Assembly: GCA_902796035.1 (NCBI GenBank)
Contig: CADBNR010000021.1
Span: forward strand, 1-60,108
Length of the DNA: 60,108 nucleotides
Source: an uncultured Bacteroidales bacterium
GTDB taxonomy: Bacteria > Bacteroidota > Bacteroidia > Bacteroidales > Muribaculaceae
Direction of reading: 5' to 3'
Made by a program: the position numbers and the translations under genes
Notes under the pieces: generated by a model
Database searches by the model: none
What the model was told of the DNA's origin: nothing
What the model saw: the letters and a program-made list of their open reading frames with translations, nothing else
Shown here: positions 25,754-35,525 of the stretch, one piece after another
Layout of the letters: every line of letters begins with the position of its first letter
Position numbering within the stretch: the stretch's first letter is position 1

Positions 25754-28700
25754 CTACCTTGCCAGCGACACGTTCACCGCAATGCCGTAGTTGGAATTGC
25801 TGGTGGGATATGCGTTGTTGGACACTAACGGGGTGTTGGTCTGATGGTCGAAGAACATGGAGAGCGTGATGCGCTTCGACAGCTGGTAGCTGGCCATGAA
25901 ATTGACGGAGAACGTCTCGGTGCCCTGAGTGGCCTGCGTGTATGCGGTCTCTATGCGCCGTATCAGCGACTGGTTATGGCTCCACGAAAAATCCAGGTTC
26001 AGCGTCAGGTCATTGCTCACCATGCCCTGCTTGCTACCTATCTTCAGTATCTTGTTGAAGTTGGCAATCTTATAACCAGCACCCACCTGCAGCTGCTTGC
26101 TGGACGTCTCCACAATCTGACCCGCCGAAGTGTTGAGATTCAGCGTACGGGCGTCACGGTATTCGGCGTTGAGCGTCAGATCATTGTTCATCGTGACCTT
26201 AAGACCGATCAACGGGGCGAATTTTTCGGTAATCGCAACGGACGGTATATTGAACGGAGACGAGGGCTGAGGCGCCTGGGTCTGTTCGTTCATCACGAAA
26301 CCATTATTGCCCATACCGTTGCCCACCCAGTTCATATAGCTGGAATAGGATCCGATGGAGTAAGTGCACTGATAAGCATGGTTCAACGTAATCGACTTGA
26401 ACCAGCGACGCAGGTTGCCGATATTTATGAGGCCGTCGTAAGTGACACGCCAGTTGGGGAGCATCGACGACAGGCCGGGGAACAGGTTCAGGGTCTGCTT
26501 GCCGGGCTTTGTGCCTGTGTAAGCGGCTAAGAATGCCGGAATGAGCACATCGGGACTGGTGGGACTGACGCCGCCGTTCTTGCCGTCGTATTCGGCACCG
26601 GCGTATGGAGTGCCCTCCAGGAATCCCGTTGTGGGATAATTGGTCCCGGCATACTGGGCCTCTACCCTTGCGGCTACCTGAGGGATATACTCCAGGAAGT
26701 TGTTGAATTCCTTGGACGCGTAGCCATTGGAAGCCTTGCTGGTACGCATGGCCGTGGCTATGGCGCAATGCGTGCGCACATACGATCCCGAGAATGTGGT
26801 GGGATTGCCGGCGTACATGAACTGCATCTGCTCGGTTCGGCTTTCGGTCAGGTTGGACGTCAGCAATATCTTAAGGCCGCGTACCGGCTCAAGGTTCAGT
26901 TCAAAGTTGAATTCGTTGCTCTTGTTCCACAATGCGGGCGAGATCTGCTCGCTGTCAGTGATGAGCCAGCCGCGTTCCAGTGCCTTGTCCACGTATCCCT
27001 TGTCATAGAAACCGAAAGCGAAGTCCAGACCGGGCGTCATGGGTCCGTGGCTGTTATTCTGTCCGAATATGTCGCCTACGTTAGGCGCGAAGAGCGGCAG
27101 ATTCAGCGAATGACCGCTGCGCCAGCGAAAAGATGCGGAACGCACCATCATCAGGAAACGCAGCGAATGGTCGGCTATCTCCTGGCCGAGGCCCGGCTTG
27201 TCGGCGTTGGGCATCTGCGATATCAGCAGTTTCACCTGCTGATGTCCGGTGTCGGTGATCTGGATGGTGTTGGCATCCTTAACTTTATAGTTGAGCTTTC
27301 GGCGCTTTCCGTCCACTTCGGCCGACAGACGAAGTTTCTTGGTGTTAAGATTATGCTTCACGGTTATGGCCGTGTCGGCGAGCTGGATGGCCCGTTCCAC
27401 TTTCTTGACCTTGCTGTTCTTGTCATCGGTTTCCTTACCGGTCTTAAGCGCACCTTTGCCCTTTTCGTTCTTTCCCTTGTTGCGGTCGTTGTTACGGTTG
27501 CGGGCCGAACTTGAGGCGGAAAAACGCTTGTTGATGCGCTGCAGATACTTCGATTTGTTGTACAATGTCTCGAAATTGAACTTGGCGTCTGCGTTCCAGT
27601 TGCTCTGGTTCTGGATGGAATTGCCAAGGTATATGTCATCGACCGTGGCGCCCTTGTCCCAACGGTAGGTGGAATTGTAAGACACGTTGCCCGACAGATA
27701 GTCGAGGAACGGAATCTTATTGAACGGAGCGCGATAGGTTGCCGTGAAAGTCTGGTTATAGTTCCATGGCGTACCGAGACCCTTGAGCGATGACATAACA
27801 GTGTCTTTCCACTGCTTGTACCTGTCGGGGAACAGTTTTTTGTTCACGGCGCCGATGGTCTCCTCTATTCGCGCCGTGGTGTTGGATGCAAAACTGAGCT
27901 GGAGCGACTTTATAAGGTTCCAGTTGATGGAAAGCTGACGGTCCCACGTGAAATTCTTGCTGACCTGCACGGGGAGCTGGAAATCCACGTCCACCTCGCT
28001 GCGCGTCTGCTGCTCGTAATAGTACCTGTGCATCGACGTATAGAACGTCAGGCTCTGGAACAGCCAGTTTATCTCCCAGTCCTTCAGGAATTTGGCGGCG
28101 CGTTTCTTGCTCTTGATCCATGAGAACGGCTTCAGGGGCTTGAAGTATGGCGTATAGCTGTACTGGAACGATCCGCGATAGTCGCGGGTGTTCTCGTATT
28201 CAGTGGTCGGATCTACGTTGCGCTGCTTGTTGAACGAGAAGTTCAGCTGGAAGTTGGCCGGATCCCATGGCATCGGCTTCTTGCTCTGCACGTTGAAGCG
28301 GAAGTTTGAGATCGAGAAACTCTCCACGCTCTTGCGCGTCACGGCATACGACTTGATTGAATCCTTCTCATGCTTTGTCGCGGCGGCGGCTAAGGCGTCC
28401 TTAAGCAGAATATCCTGATCAAGCGGGTTATAGCGCGGCGTGGTGGTTTCCTCCGACTTGCTGTAATATATGGGTGCCGACAGCTTTGCCTTCTCGGGCA
28501 GGATCTTACCGGCATCCGCCTGTACGGATACATTATACTGGTTGTACGTGTCAAGACGGCGTGACGAGAGTCCCTGATCCACGGCGCCGAAACCGTCGGT
28601 CTCGCGATGCCAGGTGAAGTTGACGTTGGCTATATCGGATATGGACAGCGCGGCGTTGGCGTTGACTGCCCAGCCTCCGTTCTCGTTGAAGTCGGTGACA

Positions 28701-31700
28701 CGCATTTCGTTGACCCATATTATGCCGTCCTTGACCGAGTTGGAACGGTTGCGGATACCTATCAGCATGACGCGCACGTCGCTCAGGCTGGGATTACCGA
28801 GCACCGAAATTGTGTTGTGAGCGTTTTCCGGATCCTGCTCGCTGTACAGCATGGTGTAGCCCACGCCTGCGGTGCCGGCGCTCTTGTCGCGGTTGCGGTG
28901 CACCTTGACGGCAGGGAAATTGTCGAGTGCTATGTCCAGATAGTTTGACTGCGGCCATACGATGGAACGGTCACGCGAGCTGTAGAGGCTGTACTGTCCG
29001 AAGGGTGTCAGCTCCAGGGGTACCTCGTATTCGTAATAGTTATTCTTGACGTCGGAACCGATGCGGAGGAACACCGAGAGGTCGCCGTTCTTCAGGTCAG
29101 TGTGGTCGCCCACAAGGGCCTCGGCGTGCGTCCACATCTGCAGGCGCTTGTAGATGCGCAGGTCCATCTGGGTGTTCTTGTACACGCCGCGCGCATCGCC
29201 GGGTTGCAGACCCTGTACCTTCAGCTGCAGTGACTGTTCGTTCAGCAGGGTGGCCTGGGTGGAGCCGGCATCCTGGGCACGGTCCACGCCGGGAGGCAGG
29301 ATATAGTTCACCGGCTCACGGCTTGAGTTCTCCTCGATGTTAACCACGGTCTGCGACAGCTCGCCCTCGGCCGGAGAATCGTTGCGCGAGTTGAGGTTGA
29401 ACTTATAGTCGCGCCATTCGCCGCGCACAAGCTCGAGTGTCGCGAAACGCAGATGAGTCACCTCGCGGAAGCCGGTCATGAACATGCGGATGAACCGAAT
29501 GGTGGAGAAATCGTTGATGCCGCCCACCACCTTATCGGGTTGCGTCAAGGGTATCTTGAACTGATACCATACGGAACGCTTCTTACCGGCAACGGTAGGC
29601 ACTTCCTGCTCTATCTTGTCGGTGATGAAGTTGCGCCCTACCTCAAGGTCCTGCGGGCGCAGCGACACCTTGTACTGGAAGTAACGCTCGTATTCGTTCA
29701 GGGTGTTGTCCTGGTTTATGTCCTCCACATCGGGGACGGCGCGGGCCGACTGATACTGCGGATTGTCGGACTGCTCGGGGCTGAGCGAGTTACCCTCCAC
29801 GCCGTTGTAATGCTTGTAACGGTCCAACAGCCGGCTGCGGTGCTCGTCATACCAGTTGGAACGATAGAAATGATAATTGTCGCCTGCAGGGTCGTTGAAT
29901 GCCGAGAAGGGATCGTCCTGCATCTCGGCTATGCGGGACGGGCTGAGACGCGCGCGCAGTTTGTCGAGATAGTCTTTGTACGAGCCGAACGTGAACTCAT
30001 CCTCGTTGGGAAGGCCATCGAGACCCACGTCCTGAAGCAGACGCGCGTCGGGAGCGTTCTCGAACGCGTATGTCAGGGAGTTCTGACGCGACACGCGGCC
30101 CCAGTTGGTCTCGGTGAGCCATTGGTTATCTCCGTCAACAGGAAGTCCGTTCTCGTAGCTCTTAAGTCCATCCTTAAGTATGTCCTCGCTGATTTCGCCG
30201 AGGTTGAAGTACAGGTCGCCGCCGTCGGTGTTGGGGTTGTCGGGGTCCAGGAACGGGTCCATCAGCCAGAACTGGATGTACTCCACGTTGTTGGAATCGA
30301 AGTTGGAGTTGTCCATCTTGCGCATTATTCCGCCCCAGCGTCGCTCTGGATTGAGCAGGTTCCCCTGGTCGTCGATGTTCTCGGCGTCAAGGTTGTAGGG
30401 GCCGCGCTCGCGGGGATAGAACGAGAGGTTGAGGGTCTGTATCCAGTTGGCCTCGCCATACTGCAGTTCGCGGTTGGGGAACAGCTCGGTCATGGTGATC
30501 TCGCGCACGTAGGGGTTGGCCATCTGTTCGGGGTCGTTCTTCAGATAGCCGGGGATGGTGCTTGAGTTGCGCTGCGTCCATGTGCGGTCTATGTAATACC
30601 ACGACAGCAGGGCGCGGTTCTTGCCGTAATCCACGTTGTTGGACAGTGCGGCCTCGGGGAACAGGGCGTCGGCTCCCGGGTCGTAGGGCGTGGAGGCCAT
30701 GAACCATGAATAGGGACTGCGAAGGTCGATGGATGTCTGCGAGGCCTCGAAGTCGTCGATATAGCTTGAACCTTTGCTTGATCCGCTTTTCTGCTTGTGC
30801 GGAATCAGCTGGGCGAACTCGGCGTTGACGCTGAACTGCGACGGTGCCGTCGACTTGATGGTCGGAATCTTGTTCAACAGGTTGGTGAGCCACATGAACT
30901 GCTTGTTGTACGACAGGTTCAAGCCCCACATGGTGTTGTTGATGATCTCCTCGCCCATATTCACCTTCTTGGTCAGGGCTTTTTCGGAGAAATGCATCAG
31001 CGTGGCGCCGATGGTCAGGTCCTTGTTGAAACGGTACTGTGCGTCCAGACCCACTAACGTCTTGCGCTGCATGGAGAACAGCGACTGGTTCTCGAGCGTG
31101 ACGCTGACGTTGGTGCCGGAGTCGATGATGCTCTGGTTGGTGATGGTGACTATACCCATGGAATAGTCCACGGTATAGTCGGAATTTTCGGTCAGCACCA
31201 CGCCGCCGGCCATTACCACTACGGAACCTCGGGGCACGTTCATGGCGTTGAGGCGTATTGTGGCGCCACCAGACGACTGGTATTCACCCACCAGCGAGAA
31301 CTTGTTCTTGTCGGCGAACTGACGGGCCACTATCAGCGTGGAGTCGTACAGCTCGTAGTAGCAGTAATCCTTGGCTATGGCTTCGTTGCCTATCTTTGAG
31401 GCGAGATGGCGTCCGAAAGGTTCGGCCACGGGGAAGATGATCTTGCCGTTGGACGACTGCACGGTGTAACCCTCGATGTAATCGAAGAATCCGTCAGGGT
31501 TCGATTCCTGGTTGGAGTCGATGCGATCCAGGTTCATGACCTGAAGCAGCGGCTGGTTGCTGATGGGAGGCACCGGCAGGAAATTGATCATGGTTCCTGT
31601 GGTGTCGCTCAGATACTTCACCTGCATCTTGAAGTTCTGGCTCTGCATCTGATAGGCTCCAAGCGAATAGATGTTCTTCATCATCAGCTTCCACATCGGG

Positions 31701-33292
31701 AGCTTGGGCGAGACGGTGGTGCTCCGCAGCATCTTCAGGTAAAGTGACTCGCTGGTGGTGGTGACGTCGCTCGAGAACTCGCCCACCTGATACACGCGAC
31801 CGTTGTAGGTGTATTCGTATGCCACAGCCAGGACCTCATCGGTGTTGAGCGGCGACTTCAGCGAAATGTAGCCGAGATCGTCGTTGAGGGTGTATTCGCT
31901 TGAATTGAGCAGACGCGCGGACTCCACCTTCTCGAAGTCGCGTCCGCCCGTGATGCCGTATGCCTCAAGGGGCGTGAGGGCCTGAGTCACCTGGTTGATG
32001 TTGCGTGCGCCGGGATATTCGCTCTTGATGATCTGCAGCAGGTTGTTTGACTGATTGCTGGGATTGTCGAACGACAGGTCGGGCGTCCAGTAGTCGCTGG
32101 CCAAACGGTGGTTCTCGCCCAGGTCCATGAAGCCGACAAAGTTACGGCTCTGCTGATAGTTGGAGTTCTTGTTGGTGATCCAAACTTCGATGCGCGTGAT
32201 CTTGATACCGGACGCCACATGCGGCAGACGTGCGGCGAACCGGTCGTAATTGTCGTAGAAATACTGCGCCAGGAAAAAGTGCCGGTTGGCGTCGTAATTA
32301 TCGCACTTCACCTCGAACTTGGTGCTCTGCACGCCGCCCTGTGTGCTGACTGTTTTGGACTCGGAGTTCTGCTGCGACACCAATCCGGTCAGGGTCAGAT
32401 TGCCGAACTGGAACTTGCCCTTGACACCGAACAGCGACGTACCTCCGCGGATCAGACTCGATCCGGTGGTCATGCTGATGTTGCCGACTTCGAAATTCTT
32501 GACTATCTCGTCCTCCTTTCCTTCATACGCCAGTTTCAGGTTCTTGGAATCGAAATCGAACGTAGCGTCGGTGTTGTAAGTCATGTTGAACTTCAGTTTG
32601 TCGCCCACCGACGCGTTGATGGTGGCCTGTATCTTGGAATCGAAGTCGAAGTATGTCTTGCGGCGGTTGCGCTTGGTCAGCGCGGGATTGTCGGTCTTGT
32701 TGCTCTTGACGCCCAACGACAGCTGAATGGAACCCTGCGTCTGCAGACGGACGCCGCCGGGGCCGAACACCTTTTCAAGAGGCCCGAGGCTGAAGTTCAT
32801 GTCGAATATATTGAAGGGTTCCTTGTCCTTCTTCTCGAAGGTCTCGGTGTTGCGCGAATTGAAATAGGAATACATATCGCGCCGCATCATCATGTTTTCG
32901 TACTGGTCGGGCGTCATCATGTAGGGAGTGGTGATGACGTGGTCGCCTACCATGGTCTTGAACACATACAGGCCTAATTCGGGATCGTACTCTACTTCGG
33001 TCTTGACGTTGGAGGGGTCGCGGAGGTCGGCTGGATATTCGGGGTTATTGTAGTCGTCGTATCCACGTGGCACGGTGGGATGCACACGGCCCGGAAGCAG
33101 CAGGGTGTCGGCCTGCGAATCACCGGCACCGACAGGAGGAAGCACAGTCTCCACCGGAGGTGTGGAGGGAGGCTCCTTAAGTTCGGATTTGTAATACTGC
33201 GGCAGCGCTATAATGCCAAAGGGCAGTACCGCTATCAGTACCGCCATAAACATTACTATTTTACGCAATCTATTACCGCTTACAAACTTCAA
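25754..33292 (-). CDS. sprA: Type IX secretion translocon SprA (Sov)
   Basis: A 2512-aa protein matching the giant SprA/Sov outer-membrane barrel, the export channel of the type IX secretion system. Features: an N-terminal membrane/signal segment (KIVMFMAVLIAVLPFGIIAL), the early block SLGPLEKVFGPGGVRLQTQGS, repeated barrel strands such as KLKFNMTYNTDATFDFDSKNLKLAYEGKED and GTSLFGVKGKFQFGNLTLTG, and the C-terminal strand region ending NSNYGIAVNVSLAR. The family is usually 2,400-2,500 aa, so this is complete. The first codon is TTG at 33292, overlapping the ruvA stop; an ATG at 33253 (MFMAV) would lose the charged n-region. It is the last gene of recR-GNAT-ruvA-sprA. The gene at 2-1705 has a sorting-like tail and may be a cargo. 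Confidence 0.96.
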   Translation of the reverse strand: MKFVSGNRLRKIVMFMAVLIAVLPFGIIALPQYYKSELKEPPSTPPVETVLPPVGAGDSQADTLLLPGRVHPTVPRGYDDYNNPEYPADLRDPSNVKTEVEYDPELGLYVFKTMVGDHVITTPYMMTPDQYENMMMRRDMYSYFNSRNTETFEKKDKEPFNIFDMNFSLGPLEKVFGPGGVRLQTQGSIQLSLGVKSNKTDNPALTKRNRRKTYFDFDSKIQATINASVGDKLKFNMTYNTDATFDFDSKNLKLAYEGKEDEIVKNFEVGNISMTTGSSLIRGGTSLFGVKGKFQFGNLTLTGLVSQQNSESKTVSTQGGVQSTKFEVKCDNYDANRHFFLAQYFYDNYDRFAARLPHVASGIKITRIEVWITNKNSNYQQSRNFVGFMDLGENHRLASDYWTPDLSFDNPSNQSNNLLQIIKSEYPGARNINQVTQALTPLEAYGITGGRDFEKVESARLLNSSEYTLNDDLGYISLKSPLNTDEVLAVAYEYTYNGRVYQVGEFSSDVTTTSESLYLKMLRSTTVSPKLPMWKLMMKNIYSLGAYQMQSQNFKMQVKYLSDTTGTMINFLPVPPISNQPLLQVMNLDRIDSNQESNPDGFFDYIEGYTVQSSNGKIIFPVAEPFGRHLASKIGNEAIAKDYCYYELYDSTLIVARQFADKNKFSLVGEYQSSGGATIRLNAMNVPRGSVVVMAGGVVLTENSDYTVDYSMGIVTITNQSIIDSGTNVSVTLENQSLFSMQRKTLVGLDAQYRFNKDLTIGATLMHFSEKALTKKVNMGEEIINNTMWGLNLSYNKQFMWLTNLLNKIPTIKSTAPSQFSVNAEFAQLIPHKQKSGSSKGSSYIDDFEASQTSIDLRSPYSWFMASTPYDPGADALFPEAALSNNVDYGKNRALLSWYYIDRTWTQRNSSTIPGYLKNDPEQMANPYVREITMTELFPNRELQYGEANWIQTLNLSFYPRERGPYNLDAENIDDQGNLLNPERRWGGIMRKMDNSNFDSNNVEYIQFWLMDPFLDPDNPNTDGGDLYFNLGEISEDILKDGLKSYENGLPVDGDNQWLTETNWGRVSRQNSLTYAFENAPDARLLQDVGLDGLPNEDEFTFGSYKDYLDKLRARLSPSRIAEMQDDPFSAFNDPAGDNYHFYRSNWYDEHRSRLLDRYKHYNGVEGNSLSPEQSDNPQYQSARAVPDVEDINQDNTLNEYERYFQYKVSLRPQDLEVGRNFITDKIEQEVPTVAGKKRSVWYQFKIPLTQPDKVVGGINDFSTIRFIRMFMTGFREVTHLRFATLELVRGEWRDYKFNLNSRNDSPAEGELSQTVVNIEENSSREPVNYILPPGVDRAQDAGSTQATLLNEQSLQLKVQGLQPGDARGVYKNTQMDLRIYKRLQMWTHAEALVGDHTDLKNGDLSVFLRIGSDVKNNYYEYEVPLELTPFGQYSLYSSRDRSIVWPQSNYLDIALDNFPAVKVHRNRDKSAGTAGVGYTMLYSEQDPENAHNTISVLGNPSLSDVRVMLIGIRNRSNSVKDGIIWVNEMRVTDFNENGGWAVNANAALSISDIANVNFTWHRETDGFGAVDQGLSSRRLDTYNQYNVSVQADAGKILPEKAKLSAPIYYSKSEETTTPRYNPLDQDILLKDALAAAATKHEKDSIKSYAVTRKSVESFSISNFRFNVQSKKPMPWDPANFQLNFSFNKQRNVDPTTEYENTRDYRGSFQYSYTPYFKPLKPFSWIKSKKRAAKFLKDWEINWLFQSLTFYTSMHRYYYEQQTRSEVDVDFQLPVQVSKNFTWDRQLSINWNLIKSLQLSFASNTTARIEETIGAVNKKLFPDRYKQWKDTVMSSLKGLGTPWNYNQTFTATYRAPFNKIPFLDYLSGNVSYNSTYRWDKGATVDDIYLGNSIQNQSNWNADAKFNFETLYNKSKYLQRINKRFSASSSARNRNNDRNKGKNEKGKGALKTGKETDDKNSKVKKVERAIQLADTAITVKHNLNTKKLRLSAEVDGKRRKLNYKVKDANTIQITDTGHQQVKLLISQMPNADKPGLGQEIADHSLRFLMMVRSASFRWRSGHSLNLPLFAPNVGDIFGQNNSHGPMTPGLDFAFGFYDKGYVDKALERGWLITDSEQISPALWNKSNEFNFELNLEPVRGLKILLTSNLTESRTEQMQFMYAGNPTTFSGSYVRTHCAIATAMRTSKASNGYASKEFNNFLEYIPQVAARVEAQYAGTNYPTTGFLEGTPYAGAEYDGKNGGVSPTSPDVLIPAFLAAYTGTKPGKQTLNLFPGLSSMLPNWRVTYDGLINIGNLRRWFKSITLNHAYQCTYSIGSYSSYMNWVGNGMGNNGFVMNEQTQAPQPSSPFNIPSVAITEKFAPLIGLKVTMNNDLTLNAEYRDARTLNLNTSAGQIVETSSKQLQVGAGYKIANFNKILKIGSKQGMVSNDLTLNLDFSWSHNQSLIRRIETAYTQATQGTETFSVNFMASYQLSKRITLSMFFDHQTNTPLVSNNAYPTSNSNYGIAVNVSLAR

Positions 33293-33870
33293 AGCATCTT
33301 AAACGCCTGCCTTATAGCTTCTTCGGTGGATGCTCTCGGATTGTCTCCGAATACTTTCTTCAACACCTTCTGACTCTGTTGCTGAGTATATCCCAATGCC
33401 ACAAGGGCATCCAGCGCATCCTGGTATGTTTCTCCCGCAGGCGTACTTGTAATAAACGACTCCGATACCCCCTTTATTTTATCCTTCAGGTCCACTATGA
33501 TGCGCTGCGCGGTCTTTCCGCCTATCCCTTTTACTGCCTTGAGCTGTGCCTCGCTTCCCGATGCTATTGCCGCCTGAAGCTGTTGGGACGTCATGGCCGA
33601 TAGAATGAGCCGGGCCGTATTTGGTCCCACACCGCTCACGCTGGTAAGCAATATGAACAGCTCGCGGCTCTCCTTACTGAGAAATCCGTACAGTACATGG
33701 GCATCCTCGCGGATCGACTCAAAGACATATAGCTTGACGTTGTCTTTGGCTGCTGCGATATGCGGATAGTCTATCAATGTGATGTTTATGCCGTAACCTA
33801 AGCCATTGTTGTCAATCACGGCATACGCGGGCGAGACTTCCGCCGGTTTCCCGATTATGTATTCAAGCAT
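33289..33870 (-). CDS. ruvA: Holliday junction branch-migration protein RuvA
   Basis: 193 aa, standard RuvA length. Domain I (OB fold) starts MLEYIIGKPAEVSPAYAVIDNNGLGYGINI; domain II carries the two helix-hairpin-helix motifs (LLTSVSGVGPNTARLIL and LKAVKGIGGKTAQRIIVDLKDK); domain III is the short C-terminal helix bundle (EALVALGYTQQQSQKVL-type). RuvA tetramers bind Holliday junctions and dock RuvB. ruvB is not in this window. The gene overlaps the start of sprA by 4 bp, so a DNA-repair gene and a secretion gene share a transcript. Confidence 0.97.
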   Translation of the reverse strand: MLEYIIGKPAEVSPAYAVIDNNGLGYGINITLIDYPHIAAAKDNVKLYVFESIREDAHVLYGFLSKESRELFILLTSVSGVGPNTARLILSAMTSQQLQAAIASGSEAQLKAVKGIGGKTAQRIIVDLKDKIKGVSESFITSTPAGETYQDALDALVALGYTQQQSQKVLKKVFGDNPRASTEEAIRQAFKML

Positions 33871-33909
33871 GAGAATTCTGAGTTTAAAGAGTTGAGAAAG
33901 TTGAAAAAG

Positions 33910-34473
33910 TTAAGAGGAATGTGATGAGGAGTCGGGATTAGAATTCAGTAATTTTTGGAATAGCAGGATGTCTTGCGAATTGTCGGCAGAGACAAGCCAG
34001 TCTTTAAGACAGCCACATTCAAAATATCTAGCCTTAGCGAAAAGCCTCCGGCTTGCAACATTTCCGGAAGCTATCTTTGCGGCCAAAATGCGCAGGTTGA
34101 GCAATCGGCGGCAATAATCCTCAAGCATCTGCAACGCCTTCTTCCCTACTCCATTTCCGCGGTATTCAGGACGTATATAAATGCCTACCCATGCAGTGCG
34201 ATTGGACGCTGATATATCATATAAATCTATTATACCAACCGGTTCATCCACGTTTTTGTCAACCAGCATCAGGCGTAACTGCCCTTCGGCAAATGGATCG
34301 GCCCGATACTGTAGGGCGTATTCCTTGAGATTCCGCAGTGAGAACGGCGCCATCATGCCGTTCTGGATCCACTGCGTAGGATCGCTTTCCATCTCCCACA
34401 TGGCCAGGGCGTCTTCAGGCTCGACCGGACGTAGACGCAACGCACCGTTTCTCAGTAATCCGGAATCAGCCAT
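33910..34473 (-). CDS. GNAT-family acetyltransferase (RimJ/SpeG-like)
   Basis: 187 aa GNAT of the RimJ/RimL/SpeG branch: [20 protein letters not shown] at the start, [23 protein letters not shown] in the middle, and the acetyl-CoA loop [12 protein letters not shown] near 120. The C-terminal half ([27 protein letters not shown]) is typical. The substrate could be a polyamine, an antibiotic or a protein N-terminus; the sequence alone does not decide. It overlaps recR by 8 bp and precedes ruvA by about 40 bp, so it is co-transcribed with them. Confidence 0.85.
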   Translation of the reverse strand: MADSGLLRNGALRLRPVEPEDALAMWEMESDPTQWIQNGMMAPFSLRNLKEYALQYRADPFAEGQLRLMLVDKNVDEPVGIIDLYDISASNRTAWVGIYIRPEYRGNGVGKKALQMLEDYCRRLLNLRILAAKIASGNVASRRLFAKARYFECGCLKDWLVSADNSQDILLFQKLLNSNPDSSSHSS

Positions 34474-35089
34474 GAAACGTGTCTTTAAACGGCATTCGGT
34501 TCAGAATGGAACGGCCTAACGTCAGTTCGTCGGTATATTCCAGCTCGTTGCCTATGCTGAGACCGCGTGCCAGCATGGTGACATCCACCGGATAGTCCGC
34601 GAGCTTGCGGTAGATGTAGAAATTGGTTGTATCACCCTCCATAGTCGGGCTCAAGGCCAGTATCACTTCCTTTATCTCTCCTTTTGCAACACGCTCCACA
34701 AGGCTTGCTATCTCTATGTCTCCGGGAGAAATGCCTTCGAGCGGCGATATGAGGCCACCCAGTACATGGTACAGTCCGCGGTGCTCGTGTGTTGCCTCGA
34801 TGGTTATCACATCCTTCACGTTTTCCACCACCATTACGGTACTGCGGTCGCGCCGGCGGTCGCTGCATATCTGGCATTCGCCGCTGTCGCTGATGTTATG
34901 ACATTCCGGACAGTACCGAATGTGGCGGCGCATCTCGATGATTGCGTTACCTAACGCTTCCGCGGCCTCTGGCTCGCGCCGCAACAGATGCAACGCAAGA
35001 CGCAGAGCTGTTTTTTCGCCTATACCCGGAAGTTTCGACAGCTCGGACACCGCCGTGTCAAGCAATTGTGAATTATAACTCGTCAGCAT
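34466..35089 (-). CDS. recR: Recombination mediator RecR
   Basis: 207 aa with the RecR order: N-terminal helix-hairpin-helix ([20 protein letters not shown]), a C4 zinc finger ([16 protein letters not shown]), and a TOPRIM domain with [26 protein letters not shown] and [15 protein letters not shown]. RecR works with RecO and RecF to load RecA on single-stranded DNA. First gene of the recR-GNAT-ruvA-sprA transcript; its stop overlaps the GNAT start by 8 bp. Confidence 0.97.
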   Translation of the reverse strand: MLTSYNSQLLDTAVSELSKLPGIGEKTALRLALHLLRREPEAAEALGNAIIEMRRHIRYCPECHNISDSGECQICSDRRRDRSTVMVVENVKDVITIEATHEHRGLYHVLGGLISPLEGISPGDIEIASLVERVAKGEIKEVILALSPTMEGDTTNFYIYRKLADYPVDVTMLARGLSIGNELEYTDELTLGRSILNRMPFKDTFHG

Positions 35090-35216
35090 TTTATGCTTTT
35101 GTTATCACGTTATTGTGAATTATTAACCAACCTCACAGGCATGTCGGTTGTTAATACTTCGAATATTAACCGCACGCAAGGATTCAGGTCCCCCGAGTGC
35201 ATCAAACATTATCGAT

Positions 35217-35459
35217 ATGAACACCGATGCTTTGAAAAAGAGTGCCACGGAAGCAAAAGAAGCCGCACAGGACTTCATGAACAGCCCTCAGGTGCAGGGT
35301 GCTATCGACAAGGGCAAGGAAGCCCTGGAGAAAGGCAAGGAATGGCTCAGCGGGCCCGAGGGTCAGAAATACGTCCAGAAAGGCAAAGAAATGCTTGAAG
35401 ATGTCAAGGACAAAGTGGGCGATTTCATGAATGATAAATTCGGTTCCGACAAGAAATAA
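35217..35459 (+). CDS. Small soluble helical protein
   Basis: 80 aa from MNTDALKKSATEAKEAAQ, chosen over an upstream in-frame ATG at 35148 because that would add a stretch of 23 residues without pattern. Highly charged and alpha-helical: a repeated GKEALEKGKEWL, GKEMLEDVKDKVGDFM heptad-like pattern, no membrane span, no cysteine. It looks like a small amphipathic stress-type protein; I do not recognise a named family. It is transcribed alone on the plus strand, divergent from recR, with a hairpin terminator 32 bp after the stop. Confidence 0.65.
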   Translation: MNTDALKKSATEAKEAAQDFMNSPQVQGAIDKGKEALEKGKEWLSGPEGQKYVQKGKEMLEDVKDKVGDFMNDKFGSDKK

Positions 35460-35490
35460 CGGCCACTTCCACTCACCGTCACATCACGAT

Positions 35491-35525
35491 CCGTCGCATA
35501 GCCGCCTATGCGGCGGATTGTGTTT
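35491..35525 (+). terminator. Terminator of the small helical protein gene
   Basis: CCGTCGCATAG (35491-35501), CCGC loop, CTATGCGGCGG (35506-35516): an 11-bp stem with one G-T pair, followed by ATTGTGTTT. Confidence 0.7.
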